DNA of 64,000 bases from Ktedonospora formicarum (GCF_016587355.1 NZ_BNJF01000001.1:3439721-3503720), one strand, 5' to 3'. Numbered from the stretch's first letter, positions 1 to 8,608 are shown. Notes: generated by a model not told the origin, from the sequence alone. Made by a program: numbers and translations.

Positions 1-10
1 GCTATAAAAG

Positions 11-142
11 TATTCGCTAACGCCACCTGAGCGGCGTCCGGCTACGCCGCCATGTAGTTCTACTTCAAGCGGAGTGTGTATTGTGCCAAGCATGAGCGTA
101 TCAGGTGGTTTGTGCTCAGGCAAATGAATGGCTTGGGATTGG
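11..142. repeat. Family A palindromic repeat, degenerate copy 1
   Basis: The first 330 bases hold no gene. The left part reads TATTCGCTAACGCCACC then GAGCGGCG, and the right part reads CTCAGGCAAATGAATGGCTTG. Both halves recur near 4731-4821 and 57435-57495, with variants at 5003, 7150, 13761 and 49297. No transposase is nearby, so it is probably a REP/MITE-like non-autonomous element. Boundaries are approximate. Confidence 0.55.
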
Positions 143-171
143 TAGAAGGACCCTTCTGTTAGCTAGCTTCG

Positions 172-201
172 TTGACACCGTCGATTTTTGGCGGCTATAA
201 T
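172..201 (+). promoter_or_regulatory. Consensus sigma-A promoter of citrate synthase
   Basis: TTGACA at 172-177 and TATAAT at 196-201 are separated by 18 bases, and both hexamers match the consensus exactly. Transcription would start near 208, giving a leader of about 125 bases before the citrate synthase ATG at 334. Confidence 0.8.
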
Positions 202-333
202 TTAGCAGGTACCCATACTTTGTGAATCGAGCAAGGAGTGCCTGACCGCTTCATTGGGGAAGCGGAAGACGGTCCAATGGTTGGAACCACTCGGGCGTAT
301 TCCACCAAAATATAGTTATGCGGAGGAATTGCA

Positions 334-1452
334 ATGACCACTGCGGGTCTGGAAGATGTTGTCGCGACAACATCGCGAATTTGCGATCTTGATGGAGAAC
401 TTGGGAAATTAACCTATTATGGCGTAGATATTCACGATTTGGCGCAACATTCCAGTTTTGAGGAGACGGCATACCTGCTCTGGCACGGTAAATTGCCCAC
501 GCAGGCGCAACTCGCGGAGACTGAGAGTGCGCTACATAGTAGCCGGGCTTTGCCGGGTCGCCTCATAGATCTGATGCACTTACTCCCCCCTTCTATGTCC
601 CCGATGAATGTGCTACGCACTGTCATTTCCGCCCTGGTTGCCTTCGACTCCGACCCGAGCGACACATCCGCACCCGCCAACGAGCGACGCGCGATTCGTT
701 TGACCGCCGTTCTACCAACGATTGTCATGGCCTGGAACCGTATTCGCGAGGGGCTTGCGCCCGTTGAGCCGCTTGACAACGGATCGCATGCCGCGAACAT
801 CCTCTATCAGCTTACAGGAAAGCTGCCAGACGAGTATACCGCTCACGCTCTGGATATCGCCTTGATCCTGCATGCCGACCACGAATTGAATGCCTCCACC
901 TTTGCCGCGCGCGTCACTGCCGGTACCAAAGCGGATATGTATGCTTCGGTCGTCTCTGCGCTGAGCGCGCTCTCTGGCCCTCTACATGGCGGAGCGAACG
1001 AACAAGTGATACGTATGCTGCATAAGATGAACGATATCAGCAAAGTTGAGCCTTACCTGGAGGACGCACTGGCTCGTAAGGAGCGTATCATGGGCTTTGG
1101 GCACCGGGTTTATCGTACGGAGGACCCGCGAGCAACGCACCTGCGCGCCATGTCAAAGGAGTTAGGTGAGCGAACAGGAGATTCACGCTGGTATGAGATG
1201 TCACAGGTTACAGAAGCGTACATCAAAGAGCATAAGCACCTGAATGCCAACGTTGACTTTTATTCCGCCTCGGTCTATTACATGATGGGTATTCCGATTG
1301 ACCTGGATACACCCATCTTTGCCTCTAGTCGGATCGCGGGCTGGACGGCACACATCCTTGAGCAATATGCCAATAATCGCCTGATCCGTCCCCGTGCCGA
1401 GTATGTGGGGCAGAAGGTTACCGAGTACACGCCAATTGATGAGCGGGGGTAA
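334..1452 (+). CDS. gltA: Citrate synthase (or 2-methylcitrate synthase)
   Basis: This 372-residue enzyme of the citrate synthase family condenses acetyl-CoA with oxaloacetate in the cytoplasm, the entry step of the TCA cycle. Family signatures are clear: ADHELNAST (about 181-189), the substrate-binding histidine in GPLHGGANE (H218), the catalytic histidine in GFGHRVY (H257) and the catalytic aspartate in NVDFYS (D308). The length fits the short Gram-positive/archaeal class rather than the larger allosteric Gram-negative one. The ATG follows GGAGG at 8-base spacing, and an exact consensus promoter lies upstream at 172-201. A 60-bp perfect palindrome begins 8 bases after the stop. Sequence alone does not separate citrate from 2-methylcitrate synthase; no prpB or prpD is nearby, so citrate synthase is preferred. 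Confidence 0.93.
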   Translation: MTTAGLEDVVATTSRICDLDGELGKLTYYGVDIHDLAQHSSFEETAYLLWHGKLPTQAQLAETESALHSSRALPGRLIDLMHLLPPSMSPMNVLRTVISALVAFDSDPSDTSAPANERRAIRLTAVLPTIVMAWNRIREGLAPVEPLDNGSHAANILYQLTGKLPDEYTAHALDIALILHADHELNASTFAARVTAGTKADMYASVVSALSALSGPLHGGANEQVIRMLHKMNDISKVEPYLEDALARKERIMGFGHRVYRTEDPRATHLRAMSKELGERTGDSRWYEMSQVTEAYIKEHKHLNANVDFYSASVYYMMGIPIDLDTPIFASSRIAGWTAHILEQYANNRLIRPRAEYVGQKVTEYTPIDERG

Positions 1453-1459
1453 AACATGA

Positions 1460-1519
1460 ATAGCCAGAAGGGCGTATATAGTCGAGCTATAGCTCGACTA
1501 TATACGCCCTTCTGGCTAT
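1460..1519. repeat. 60-bp perfect palindrome after citrate synthase
   Basis: Two 30-base arms (1460-1489 and 1490-1519) are exactly complementary with no spacer. The palindrome begins 8 bases after the citrate synthase stop and ends just before the next gene. Transcribed, it would form a very stable hairpin that could end or protect the citrate synthase mRNA. There is no T-tract after it, so it is not a textbook intrinsic terminator. Confidence 0.85.
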
Positions 1520-1541
1520 ATTCTGGGTGATTGGGGTGAAT

Positions 1542-2074
1542 ATGAATAGCGAGCAAATCGAAAAAAATTTAGCCTTATTGGCCCAAAAGATGGGTGAGCT
1601 TGGTATCACAGGTACAATTCTTCTCCTTGGAGGAGCGGTGATGGTGGCGATAGTGAAAAACCGCCCATCTACTCGTGATATAGACATTGTTGTGGCGACC
1701 AATGATGCCCAACAGTATCGTGCTATCAAACGCGCAATATCTCTCGTGGCACAGGAAAACCGCTTACCAGACGAATGGATGAACGATGATGTTACGCTTA
1801 TTGTTGACCAGATTCGTCATCCCCAGAAGCCGACTATATGGCGTGATTTTGGGAACCTGGTTGTATATGTTCCCGAATTAGAGTATATCCTTGCTTTGAA
1901 ATTGTTCGCTGCCCGCCCCAGGATGACCGGGATGTTCAAGCTCTTTTAGCCCAAGTTAATATTGATTCTCGCGCTCAGGCCTGGCAAATTGTGAAATCCT
2001 ATATCCCACAGATGCAACTTAGCAGACGTATCAATGAAACAGAAAGGGCAATTAACCGTTGTTTCAAACAATGA
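1542..2074 (+). pseudogene. DUF6036-like nucleotidyltransferase, frameshifted
   Basis: The protein belongs to the minimal nucleotidyltransferase type often labelled DUF6036. It has the glycine-rich LLLGGAVM segment and the metal-binding pair in STRDIDIV, then KLFAARP, where relatives continue DDRDxQALL. The reading frame breaks at the CCCC run 1916-1919: the plus-one frame continues QDDRDVQALLAQV and stays open to the TGA at 2072-2074. Adding one C gives an uninterrupted 177-residue protein. The ATG at 1542 follows GGGGTG; an in-frame GTG lies at 1527. Relatives in several phyla sit in two-gene toxin-antitoxin-like modules, and the next gene is a candidate partner. The break may be a base-calling error rather than decay. 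Confidence 0.7.
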
Positions 2075-2127
2075 GATGCCATTGTTAGTAATTAATTTCA
2101 ATCATCTAATAAAACCAGTGTAAGGGA

Positions 2128-2154
2128 TTGTCTCCCTGTGAACCGTTGTATAAT
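2128..2154 (+). promoter_or_regulatory. Possible promoter of the 2223 gene
   Basis: TTGTCT at 2128-2133 and a perfect TATAAT at 2149-2154 are separated by 15 bases, which is shorter than ideal. It lies in the gap between the nucleotidyltransferase and the hypothetical gene starting at 2223. Confidence 0.4.
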
Positions 2155-2222
2155 AAAAGTGTATATTTGAGTATGAATGTGAGAGCGTTAGAAAAGGCAT
2201 ATCCAGGAGCGAGGCTTTATAA

Positions 2223-2693
2223 ATGACATCTTCGGCCCTTCCTTATCCCATTCATCCCATTGCTGATGTAGTTGGGTGCATTGATGAGGGTGAAGACCCC
2301 TGGCTCGCTCTGGGGGATTTTCTGCATGATTGGTGGTGCTACGCGGTTGAGAAGCGCCGCGAGCTGATTATGGAGCCACCCGCTGTAGCCGTGACGCTAG
2401 AGGGTAGGCGCTGGGCGGCTTTATGTGCCGCAGTCGTCGAGGAACTGTGTAGGAGAACGGCCTTTCCTTGCCCTGAGTGGATTAATGAGCAAGATTACTT
2501 TCTCGCGCAACCCTGGTATTATTACCCCGACCAGGCTGAGCGTGCCTGGTTGCTTTCCACAACGCCGGAACCGTTTAAGCGCCGTAATGTGTTTGTCGGC
2601 GGCACTGTGCTTGATAACAAATATGAGCTGAAGCAGATGTTTGATATTACCCCTATACAGAGACGGAATGTCTGGACTCCGCAAGAGCATTGA
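2223..2693 (+). CDS. Hypothetical protein, possible partner of the upstream nucleotidyltransferase
   Basis: This is a 156-residue soluble protein with no signal peptide or membrane segment. It is rich in Trp and Pro, with an EPPAVAVTLEGRRWAALCAAV-type helix, a PCPEW motif (about 81-85), QPWYYYP and a C-terminal PFKRRNVFVGG. I recall similar short proteins (PxW, PW-aromatic, FRRRN-hydrophobic) beside DUF6036 nucleotidyltransferases in Actinobacteria, sometimes with an added helix-turn-helix; none is seen here. The start is ATG with AGGAGCGAGG 8-15 bases upstream. Association with the frameshifted neighbour is inferred from order (150-base gap, same strand). The biochemical function is unknown. 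Confidence 0.6.
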   Translation: MTSSALPYPIHPIADVVGCIDEGEDPWLALGDFLHDWWCYAVEKRRELIMEPPAVAVTLEGRRWAALCAAVVEELCRRTAFPCPEWINEQDYFLAQPWYYYPDQAERAWLLSTTPEPFKRRNVFVGGTVLDNKYELKQMFDITPIQRRNVWTPQEH

Positions 2694-2782
2694 TGATCGG
2701 GGCCTTCTCCAACGTTTGTACATTCATGCAACTATTCACTCCCATCCTTTCCATAACAATCTTTCAAAATCTTTCTTTTGTA

Positions 2783-4693
2783 TTACATCAGGCGTTGGAG
2801 GTCTTGTTTGAGGCTGGCGTAGTTTTGGTAGCGGACGTGTGGTTCTTCGGCAAGGGCGCGACTGAGCAGGAGCTCAAATTCGGGCGAGATATTGGGGTTG
2901 AGCATACGGACGGGCGGATAGGTGGGATAGTGGGGTGGCGCGACGTTGGTGACGGCATGATGGATGCTGGCTGCCAGAGTATAGATACAGGTGCGCTGGT
3001 CGTAGGGTTTATCTTGAATGGGTAGATAGGGTGAGATGATGAGTTTGCGCGTTGTGCGTTTGCCGTGAACGACGCGTGTGCCGCTGCTCACGGGAGGCGG
3101 CGGCACCTGGAAGCCTGTCAGGTGGACACGGTTGCGCAGGCGCTCAATGATGATGTTAGCGGGTGTGATATCGTAGTGACGAACGATTGGCTTCTGTTGT
3201 TCCAGGGCGATCAGGATGTTGAGTACGGCAAGCATATAGCCGCGTGCCTCCGCCTCGGGAATGGGGCGCAAGAATTTGAGTAAGCGTTCTTCGATGCTCT
3301 CGCCGTCGATATAGGAGAACACAAGATAGTAGTGGCGTCCCTCAGCGAAGCGGTCCAGTACGCGGGGTACGAGTGGATGGCGCAGGCGTGCAAGGGATTC
3401 AGTCGCGTGCTCATAGTAAGCGACCTCTTTGGCACGTTGGGTCAGGGGGGAATCACAGCACTCCCAGCGTTTGAGTACGACGCGCTGACCGCGCTGCTTC
3501 TCATCGATAGCGATAGCCACCATGACGCTTGAGTCCTCCTCCTGTTTGAGGACATGGGCGATAGAGTAACGTCCCTGACGCAGAGTCACGCCTACCAGGG
3601 GGCTACGCGCAACCATAGCCGATGGAATAACCAGGCGTCCGCAGGTGGTGCAGCAGCGCTGCCCGAAACGCACAGGCGTCTCACAGTATGGACAGCGGCG
3701 GTTATCGTCAGTCGCGCCGCAGAAGGAGCAGCGCACGGCCCCACTGCGATTCTGTTGTCCGCAGCGCTGGCAGACGTAGCGCTGTAAGGCGATTTCGACA
3801 GCGTGTGTATAGCTCTTGGCGAACTCACTGATGCTGTTATAGCGCTGGTGATAGTCCTTGGCGAGGGCGCGCTGAAGGACCGCGCTGACCTCGACGGGGA
3901 TACGCCCGTTCCACTGTTGCGGTGGTGGTGGCTGTTGACCAGCGTGTGCGTGCCACATATCCTCAAGGCGTTGATGGACAAAGGGAGTGCGCCCGGTCAG
4001 GAGTTCATAGCAGCAGATCGCCAGGGCGTACTGGTCAGAATCGCGGCGTGGGTTACCCTGCCATTGCTCCAGAGGCATATAAGCAGCCGTTCCGGTAATC
4101 TCACCCAGCGAAGCATGAGTTTGCATGCCTAGATAGAAGGTTGTGCCGAAGTCCGCGAGCAGGATTTGGCCGTTGCGCCCGATGAGTAGATTGCCGGGTT
4201 TGACATCCTGATGGACGAGGCCGTTGTTATGGACGTATTGGAGTGCCGAGGCTATCTGCTGGATATAGGGGACCAGTTCTTCAGCGAAGGCAAGGCGACG
4301 CGTGCCATTGTCGCGGCGGAAAAGATCAAGGATTGTTTGTGGCGCGTACTCAGTGACCAGATAGGGACGCGCGTTCTGCTCAAGCTGACCGAAATTGTAG
4401 ACGGGCAAGATATTGGGATGATGCATAGAGGCAATGCGTCGAGCCTCTTGAAAGAAGCTTGTCTGAGCCTTGGCGGTAAACTGGTCAAGGCGGAGGACCT
4501 TCAGAGCCAGGACGCGACTGAGGGGAGCCGGTTCGCGAACTTTATAGACCTGTCCATAGCTGCCAGCGCCAACAAAGGCCATAACTTCGTATGCGCCGAT
4601 ATGCGCTCCCTGAACCAGGAAGTCGCATTGGCGGCAGCAAGCTATGTTGTCGGGGTTAACGTGGCTCCCGCGGGGATTTAGACACTGAGCCAA
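2783..4693 (-). CDS. Ser/Thr protein kinase with central zinc ribbons and a C-terminal pseudokinase
   Basis: This 636-residue protein has four parts. A Cys-containing N-terminus (C4, C19, C20, C23) is followed by a complete kinase domain: GAGSYGQVY loop at 42-50, K65 in ALKVL, HQDVKPGN at 161-168, DFG at 181-183, PLEQ at 207-210. Residues 308-351 hold CxxC pairs typical of zinc ribbons. A second kinase-like domain runs from about 366 to the end; it keeps VVLK (K408) and HYDITPAN at 506-513, but the DFG site reads TGF, so it is probably a pseudokinase. No transmembrane helix is evident, so it is likely cytosolic. The start is a TTG (4693), chosen because it includes the Cys motif and follows AGGAAAG. 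The gene stands alone. Confidence 0.85.
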   Translation of the reverse strand: MAQCLNPRGSHVNPDNIACCRQCDFLVQGAHIGAYEVMAFVGAGSYGQVYKVREPAPLSRVLALKVLRLDQFTAKAQTSFFQEARRIASMHHPNILPVYNFGQLEQNARPYLVTEYAPQTILDLFRRDNGTRRLAFAEELVPYIQQIASALQYVHNNGLVHQDVKPGNLLIGRNGQILLADFGTTFYLGMQTHASLGEITGTAAYMPLEQWQGNPRRDSDQYALAICCYELLTGRTPFVHQRLEDMWHAHAGQQPPPPQQWNGRIPVEVSAVLQRALAKDYHQRYNSISEFAKSYTHAVEIALQRYVCQRCGQQNRSGAVRCSFCGATDDNRRCPYCETPVRFGQRCCTTCGRLVIPSAMVARSPLVGVTLRQGRYSIAHVLKQEEDSSVMVAIAIDEKQRGQRVVLKRWECCDSPLTQRAKEVAYYEHATESLARLRHPLVPRVLDRFAEGRHYYLVFSYIDGESIEERLLKFLRPIPEAEARGYMLAVLNILIALEQQKPIVRHYDITPANIIIERLRNRVHLTGFQVPPPPVSSGTRVVHGKRTTRKLIISPYLPIQDKPYDQRTCIYTLAASIHHAVTNVAPPHYPTYPPVRMLNPNISPEFELLLSRALAEEPHVRYQNYASLKQDLQRLM

Positions 4694-4730
4694 AGGTCTT
4701 TCCTACCTCTTCTCTACACGCCATAAAAAG

Positions 4731-4821
4731 CATTTGCCAACGCCGCCACATTGTCCCACATCAGGCTGAGTTGGTGTGGCGCGATGTCTGAGCCTCTCAG
4801 GCGGCTGTGCTCAGGCAAATG
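4731..4821. repeat. Family A palindromic repeat, copy 2
   Basis: The element is bounded by CATTTGCC (4731-4738) and its reverse complement GGCAAATG (4814-4821), with internal CTGAGCCTCTCAGGCGGCTG nearly identical to the copy at 57435-57495. The rest of the 376-base gap between the kinase and sufB holds no supported gene; a short open frame at 4807-5073 runs through repeat DNA and is not credible. Confidence 0.7.
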
Positions 4822-5002
4822 AAAGGCATGCTACCAAAAAGTTATTGGAACTCCTTTTGCGCCACCGGGAGCGCGGAAGAGTTACGAGCATCTTTTCTCT
4901 CTATCCTTATGTACGCCATTAAGGGGTCCGGGTTGCGCCCTGCCGATGGCGGGTACTTCTGTATTGTACGCACGCGAGGGGAAAGTGAGCAAGCGGTAAA
5001 AA

Positions 5003-5041
5003 TATTCGCCAACACCACCAGAACGGCGGTATTGGCGAATA
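5003..5041 (-). terminator. Hairpin downstream of sufB, family A-derived
   Basis: TATTCGCCAA (5003-5012) pairs exactly with TTGGCGAATA (5032-5041), extended by ACC/GGT with one mismatch. It begins 29 bases beyond the sufB stop on the minus strand and shares the TATTCGCCAAC..CACC sequence with family A repeats. A repeat-derived terminator or 3' mRNA hairpin is plausible. Confidence 0.5.
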
Positions 5042-5069
5042 AAGGGTTTACCATTGGTGTGTTGAGCGA

Positions 5070-6470
5070 CTAGCCCACACTGCCTGACATCTCAAGCTGG
5101 ATCAGGCGGTTGAGCTCGACCGCGTACTCCATAGGGAGTTCCTTGGTGATGGGCTCGATGAAGCCGTTGACGATGAGCGAATAGGCTTCGGACTCGTCGA
5201 GACCACGGCTCATCAGGTAGAAGAGCTGATCCTCACCGACCTTGGAGACGGTTGCCTCATGGCCGATCTCGGTCTGGTTCTCCTCAACGCGGATGGTTGG
5301 GTAGGTATCTGTTCGTGCATCCTCATCGAGGAGGAGCGCGTCACAGCGAACGCTGGACTTGGTGTGGTGCGCGCCTGGATTGATACGTACGAGACCGCGA
5401 TACGACGCGCGCCCGGTACCCTTGGAGACCGACTTCGACAGGATTTGCGAGGTCGTATGGGGAGCAAGGTGCGTAATCTTCGCGCCCGCGTCCTGGTGCA
5501 TACCATCATTCGCGAAGGCGACCGAGAGGACGTCACCGCGCGCGCCCGGTTCCATGAGCAGAACGGCGGGATACTTCATTGTCACCTTCGAGCCGAGGTT
5601 ACCATCGACCCATTCCATCGTCGCGTCGCGGTAAGCAGCCGCGCGCTTGGTCACAAGGTTGTAGACGTTCTTTGACCAGTTCTGGATAGTTGTATAGCGT
5701 ACGCGAGCGCCTTCCATAGCCTTAATCTCGACCACGGCGCTATGCAGGCTATCGCTGGTATAGCTTGGAGCGGTACATCCTTCAACGTAGTGAACATAGG
5801 AGCCAGGAGCGGCGATGATCAGAGTGCGCTCGAACTGGCCCATGTTCTGGGCGTTAATGCGGAAGTACGCCTGAAGAGGAATCTCGACGCGAACATTCTC
5901 AGGCACGTAGACGAAGCTACCACCGCTCCAGACCGCGCTATTGAGGGACGCAAACTTATTATCGGAAGGTGGGATGATAGTGCCGAAGTGCTCTTTGACC
6001 AGATCGGGATATTCGCGCAGAGCTGTATCCATATCGGTAAAGATAACGCCTAGCTTCTCAAGGTCTTCGCGCATCTTATGGTAAACGGCCTCACTCTCGT
6101 ACTGAGCGGTGACACCGGCGAGATATTTCTGTTCAGCCTGGGGAATACCGAGGCGGTCAAAGGTTTCTTTGATCTCGGAAGGGATGTCGTCCCAGGTTTT
6201 GCCCTGCTGAGGCACGGGCTTAATGTAGTAGTAGATGTCGTCGAAATTGATGCCTGACAGGTCAGCCCCCCAGGTTGGCATCGGGCGCTTCTCAAAGAGA
6301 TTCAGGCTCTTGAGACGGAAATCTCGCATCCAACTGGGTTCGCCCTTCATTTCGGAGATCTGTTCGACGATCTTCCTGCTAAGCCCTTTTTCAGACTTAT
6401 ATGCGTAATTTTCTGGTACATGGAACCCGGCAGTATAATTGCCCTGCTCCAGTTCAAATGCCTGACTCAT
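5070..6470 (-). CDS. sufB: Fe-S cluster assembly scaffold SufB
   Basis: This 466-residue protein is SufB along its whole length. It has the N-terminal [12 protein letters not shown] segment, [15 protein letters not shown], then the beta-helix core with [31 protein letters not shown] and [19 protein letters not shown], and the C-terminal [20 protein letters not shown]. SufB forms the SufBC2D scaffold on which Fe-S clusters are built in the cytosol. Unusually, no sufC, sufD, sufS or sufU lies nearby; it is transcribed alone from an exact consensus promoter at 6582-6610 with a leader of about 100 bases. The ATG at 6470 follows GTGGAG. The end is followed by a hairpin at 5003-5041. Confidence 0.95.
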   Translation of the reverse strand: MSQAFELEQGNYTAGFHVPENYAYKSEKGLSRKIVEQISEMKGEPSWMRDFRLKSLNLFEKRPMPTWGADLSGINFDDIYYYIKPVPQQGKTWDDIPSEIKETFDRLGIPQAEQKYLAGVTAQYESEAVYHKMREDLEKLGVIFTDMDTALREYPDLVKEHFGTIIPPSDNKFASLNSAVWSGGSFVYVPENVRVEIPLQAYFRINAQNMGQFERTLIIAAPGSYVHYVEGCTAPSYTSDSLHSAVVEIKAMEGARVRYTTIQNWSKNVYNLVTKRAAAYRDATMEWVDGNLGSKVTMKYPAVLLMEPGARGDVLSVAFANDGMHQDAGAKITHLAPHTTSQILSKSVSKGTGRASYRGLVRINPGAHHTKSSVRCDALLLDEDARTDTYPTIRVEENQTEIGHEATVSKVGEDQLFYLMSRGLDESEAYSLIVNGFIEPITKELPMEYAVELNRLIQLEMSGSVG

Positions 6471-6581
6471 AAAAGATTAACTCCACTCGCTGGCTGATGT
6501 CTTGTTCTGTATTGGATTGGATCGGTTTGAGAAGCTCAGAGCTTCTGTAATCCTTACTTGGCTACTCGGATTTTCTTTGGT

Positions 6582-6610
6582 ATTATATGTCTTTTTAGTA
6601 TGCCTGTCAA
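6582..6610 (-). promoter_or_regulatory. Consensus sigma-A promoter of sufB
   Basis: On the minus strand TTGACA (complement of 6605-6610) and TATAAT (complement of 6582-6587) are 17 bases apart, an exact consensus match with ideal spacing. The start point would be near 6575, about 105 bases before the sufB ATG. No other feature was recognised in 6471-6819. Confidence 0.8.
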
Positions 6611-6819
6611 GATTTGCAGGCACTCGCAGGTGTCTCGCCTGGCTTCTATACCTGATCTAGAGCCCTGGATGAATCGTGGAAGTAGCCCAGGGGATATGGT
6701 ACCAAGTTCGTTCTCTGTGCGCAATAGGTTAAGTTCATTGTGGGTCTGATTCCGCCTGACTGTCAGATATATATAACCTTATTCGGCAAGTTCTTTGTAA
6801 AGTACCAGGGAAACATTGC

Positions 6820-6849
6820 TTGACAGAAGGTGCATGAAATTGCTATTAT
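6820..6849 (+). promoter_or_regulatory. Promoter of the tRNA-Arg gene
   Basis: TTGACA at 6820-6825 and TATTAT at 6844-6849, 18-base spacing, placing the transcription start about 30 bases upstream of the tRNA. Confidence 0.75.
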
Positions 6850-6885
6850 GTAGCTTATCCGAATGGAGTTTATTACTCCAGGTAC

Positions 6886-6958
6886 GCGCCCGTAGTTCAG
6901 TGGATAGAACACCGACCTTCTAAGTCGGCTGTCGCAGGTTCGAATCCTGCCGGGCGCG
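6886..6958 (+). tRNA. tRNA-Arg (anticodon UCU)
   Basis: The 73-base cloverleaf folds completely: acceptor stem GCGCCCG (6886-6892) with CGGGCGC (6951-6957), D stem GTTC/GAAC, anticodon stem CCGAC/GTCGG around loop CTTCTAA with anticodon TCT, a 5-base variable loop, T stem GCAGG/CCTGC around TTCGAAT, and discriminator G. CCA is not encoded. A run of seven T follows at once and should terminate transcription. It has its own promoter at 6820-6849. It would read AGA and possibly AGG codons. Confidence 0.97.
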
Positions 6959-7149
6959 TTTTTTTTATGCCTGTTTATTAACCTGCATATAGTATCATCT
7001 TCTTATCCTCAATGAAATTATTTTTCCTCTCTTGTCATATTTTTTCATAGCTAATGTGGTGCACTTAGTCTTGCTTGTTGTCGTAAAAGCTTACTTTTTG
7101 TGAGGCGTAAAGTTAGTTGCATCATGCTATACTATAGTATGCCTTATGT

Positions 7150-7199
7150 GAAAACCGATGCCACCTGAACGGTGGCTAGCGCTGCGCGCTCAGGTTTTC
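7150..7199. repeat. Family A short palindromic repeat
   Basis: GAAAACC (7150-7156) pairs with GGTTTTC (7193-7199), enclosing GCCACC/GGTGGC (7160-7165, 7171-7176). The same design, with GGCTAG(C/T)GCTG and CTCAGGTTTTCT, occurs at 49297-49344. It is the only structure recognised between the tRNA and the SRPBCC gene (6959-7393), which is otherwise AT-rich and empty. Confidence 0.65.
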
Positions 7200-7393
7200 T
7201 AATACCGAATATGTCAATATAGCGTTCTTGCAGCTGTATAGCGGACTTCTCGGTTCGTGTACTCTCCCAATCTAGTGTCGGTGACCCTTGTGGTAATTCT
7301 GGGGTCACATGGAGACTGTTCATTACTCTTCGTAGTGCGTTTCGCAACAGATTTGTCGCTGTTTGCGGCAATGACTGAGAGAAGGGGTGAGAT

Positions 7394-8428
7394 ATGGCAG
7401 AGCATAGTGTATCGGTGACTGTGCAGGCTCCGCTCCATCAGGTATATGAACTGTTTACCCATTTCCATGACTTTCCCAAGTATATGCGCTTCGTCAAAGA
7501 AGTGACCTATTATGATGATCAGCGAAGTCATTGGGTCATGCAGCTATTAGGACGCTTTGAGTGGGATGTTGTGAACGAGGATTGGATACCGGACAAGCAG
7601 ATAGGATGGCGCTCCACGCGAGGACTGAAGAATAGCGGGCGAGTCAAATTTCATGCTTTGAGTCCACGCCGTACGGAGGTTGGGGTTTATATCTATTATA
7701 TGCCGCCTTCCGGTGCGTTGGGGAAGATTGGCGAGAGCCTGGGCGTTAATAGCTATGTCGACACGGCTTTGAAGACTGAGCTTATTCATTTCGCGCGTAT
7801 GGTTGAGGAGACGCCGGAGGGCGAGATGGACCCTATGCAGTCTCACTATCTCTTTCACAAAGACAGCTCCTATGCGCGTCGCGATGTGACAGAGCGCCAG
7901 CGTAAGGCGATGGCGCAAGATCCTATGATGTCTCCAGAAGCGCTTGCTGAGCGTGAAAAGCGAGTGACGCAGGTTAAGGAAGAGCGCCAGCGCCGGTTGA
8001 TGCAGGCAGGAGAGCAGGCTCGTTTGCGACAGGAGCGGGAGCAGAAGGCAAGAGTAGAGCTATTACAACGTCTGGAGGAAGAGCGCCAGAATCGCTTGCA
8101 AGCCATGGGCGAGGAGATCAGCAATGAGCCTCTGGAGTCTTATCCGCCCCATCCGGTTTATGATACCCTTGGTGGGCGGCATGCTGGTCTAGATCGTACT
8201 AATTTTGGCGACAAGGATTCGCTGCGTCCACGCTATCCCTGGTATACACAGGACCCAATGATGTCGCGTCTGCCACAGAAGGAGAAGGATGCGACGCGGA
8301 AGTCTGTTGAGGAGCTGTACGAGGAATCACCCTGGCTGACCATGATTCGGGGAAACCGCGACATATGTGTGCTTAGTGACACTCCAGAAGTGGGAGGAGA
8401 GGCTAACCCTGGTACTTCCTCGTCCTGA
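7394..8428 (+). CDS. SRPBCC-domain protein with coiled-coil tail, paralog 1
   Basis: The first ~140 of 344 residues form an SRPBCC/START-like domain (cyclase/dehydrase or COQ10 type): VSVTVQAPLHQVYELFTHFHDFPKYMRFVKEV, NEDWIPDKQIGWRS, then NSGRVKFHALSPRRTEVGVYIYY. This fold makes a hydrophobic ligand cavity, but the ligand is unknown. Residues about 175-245 are a highly charged, Arg/Glu/Gln-rich heptad-like stretch, probably a long coiled coil. The C-terminus carries HPVYDTLGGRHAGLDRTNFGD, shared with the next gene. No signal peptide or membrane helix is present, so it is likely cytosolic. The ATG follows GGGGTGAG. It is a tandem duplicate of 8745-9755 and is followed by a hairpin terminator. 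Confidence 0.8.
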   Translation: MAEHSVSVTVQAPLHQVYELFTHFHDFPKYMRFVKEVTYYDDQRSHWVMQLLGRFEWDVVNEDWIPDKQIGWRSTRGLKNSGRVKFHALSPRRTEVGVYIYYMPPSGALGKIGESLGVNSYVDTALKTELIHFARMVEETPEGEMDPMQSHYLFHKDSSYARRDVTERQRKAMAQDPMMSPEALAEREKRVTQVKEERQRRLMQAGEQARLRQEREQKARVELLQRLEEERQNRLQAMGEEISNEPLESYPPHPVYDTLGGRHAGLDRTNFGDKDSLRPRYPWYTQDPMMSRLPQKEKDATRKSVEELYEESPWLTMIRGNRDICVLSDTPEVGGEANPGTSSS

Positions 8429-8467
8429 TGGGCAAAAAGGCATTCTGTAAAGCAAGCCAGTTTCACT

Positions 8468-8510
8468 AGAGACATGGTAGGTGCATGTGTAACCTACCAT
8501 GTCTCTTTTT
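8468..8510 (+). terminator. Intrinsic terminator after SRPBCC paralog 1
   Basis: A 15-bp perfect stem (AGAGACATGGTAGGT at 8468-8482 with its complement at 8492-8506) encloses a 9-base loop and is followed by a run of T. It lies 40 bases beyond the stop at 8428. The second paralog therefore probably has its own promoter. Confidence 0.85.
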
Positions 8511-8590
8511 TGTTGTTGCGTGAAGGTCTTATGCGTGGGGGCACGGCGTGCTCAGGGAGTCGAAAAAGGAAGAAATCCTGGAGGAGTTAA

Positions 8591-8608
8591 GAAGTTTCGC
8601 GAAACTTC
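8591..8608. promoter_or_regulatory. 18-bp palindrome upstream of SRPBCC paralog 2, possible operator
   Basis: GAAGTTTCGCGAAACTTC is a perfect palindrome, followed at once by a small hairpin (CGCTA, TTGG, TAGCG). It lies 137 bases upstream of the start at 8745. The length and symmetry suit a dimeric regulator site, but nothing in the window identifies the regulator. No gene was recognised in the 316-base gap 8429-8744. Confidence 0.35.

Noticed and set aside
4807..5073. 88-codon open frame on the plus strand after the kinase gene
   Set aside because: It runs through family A repeat DNA, has no ribosome site and no recognisable domain.
6959..7149. Second tRNA or small RNA next to tRNA-Arg
   Set aside because: No cloverleaf or terminator-bearing structure found in this AT-rich stretch.
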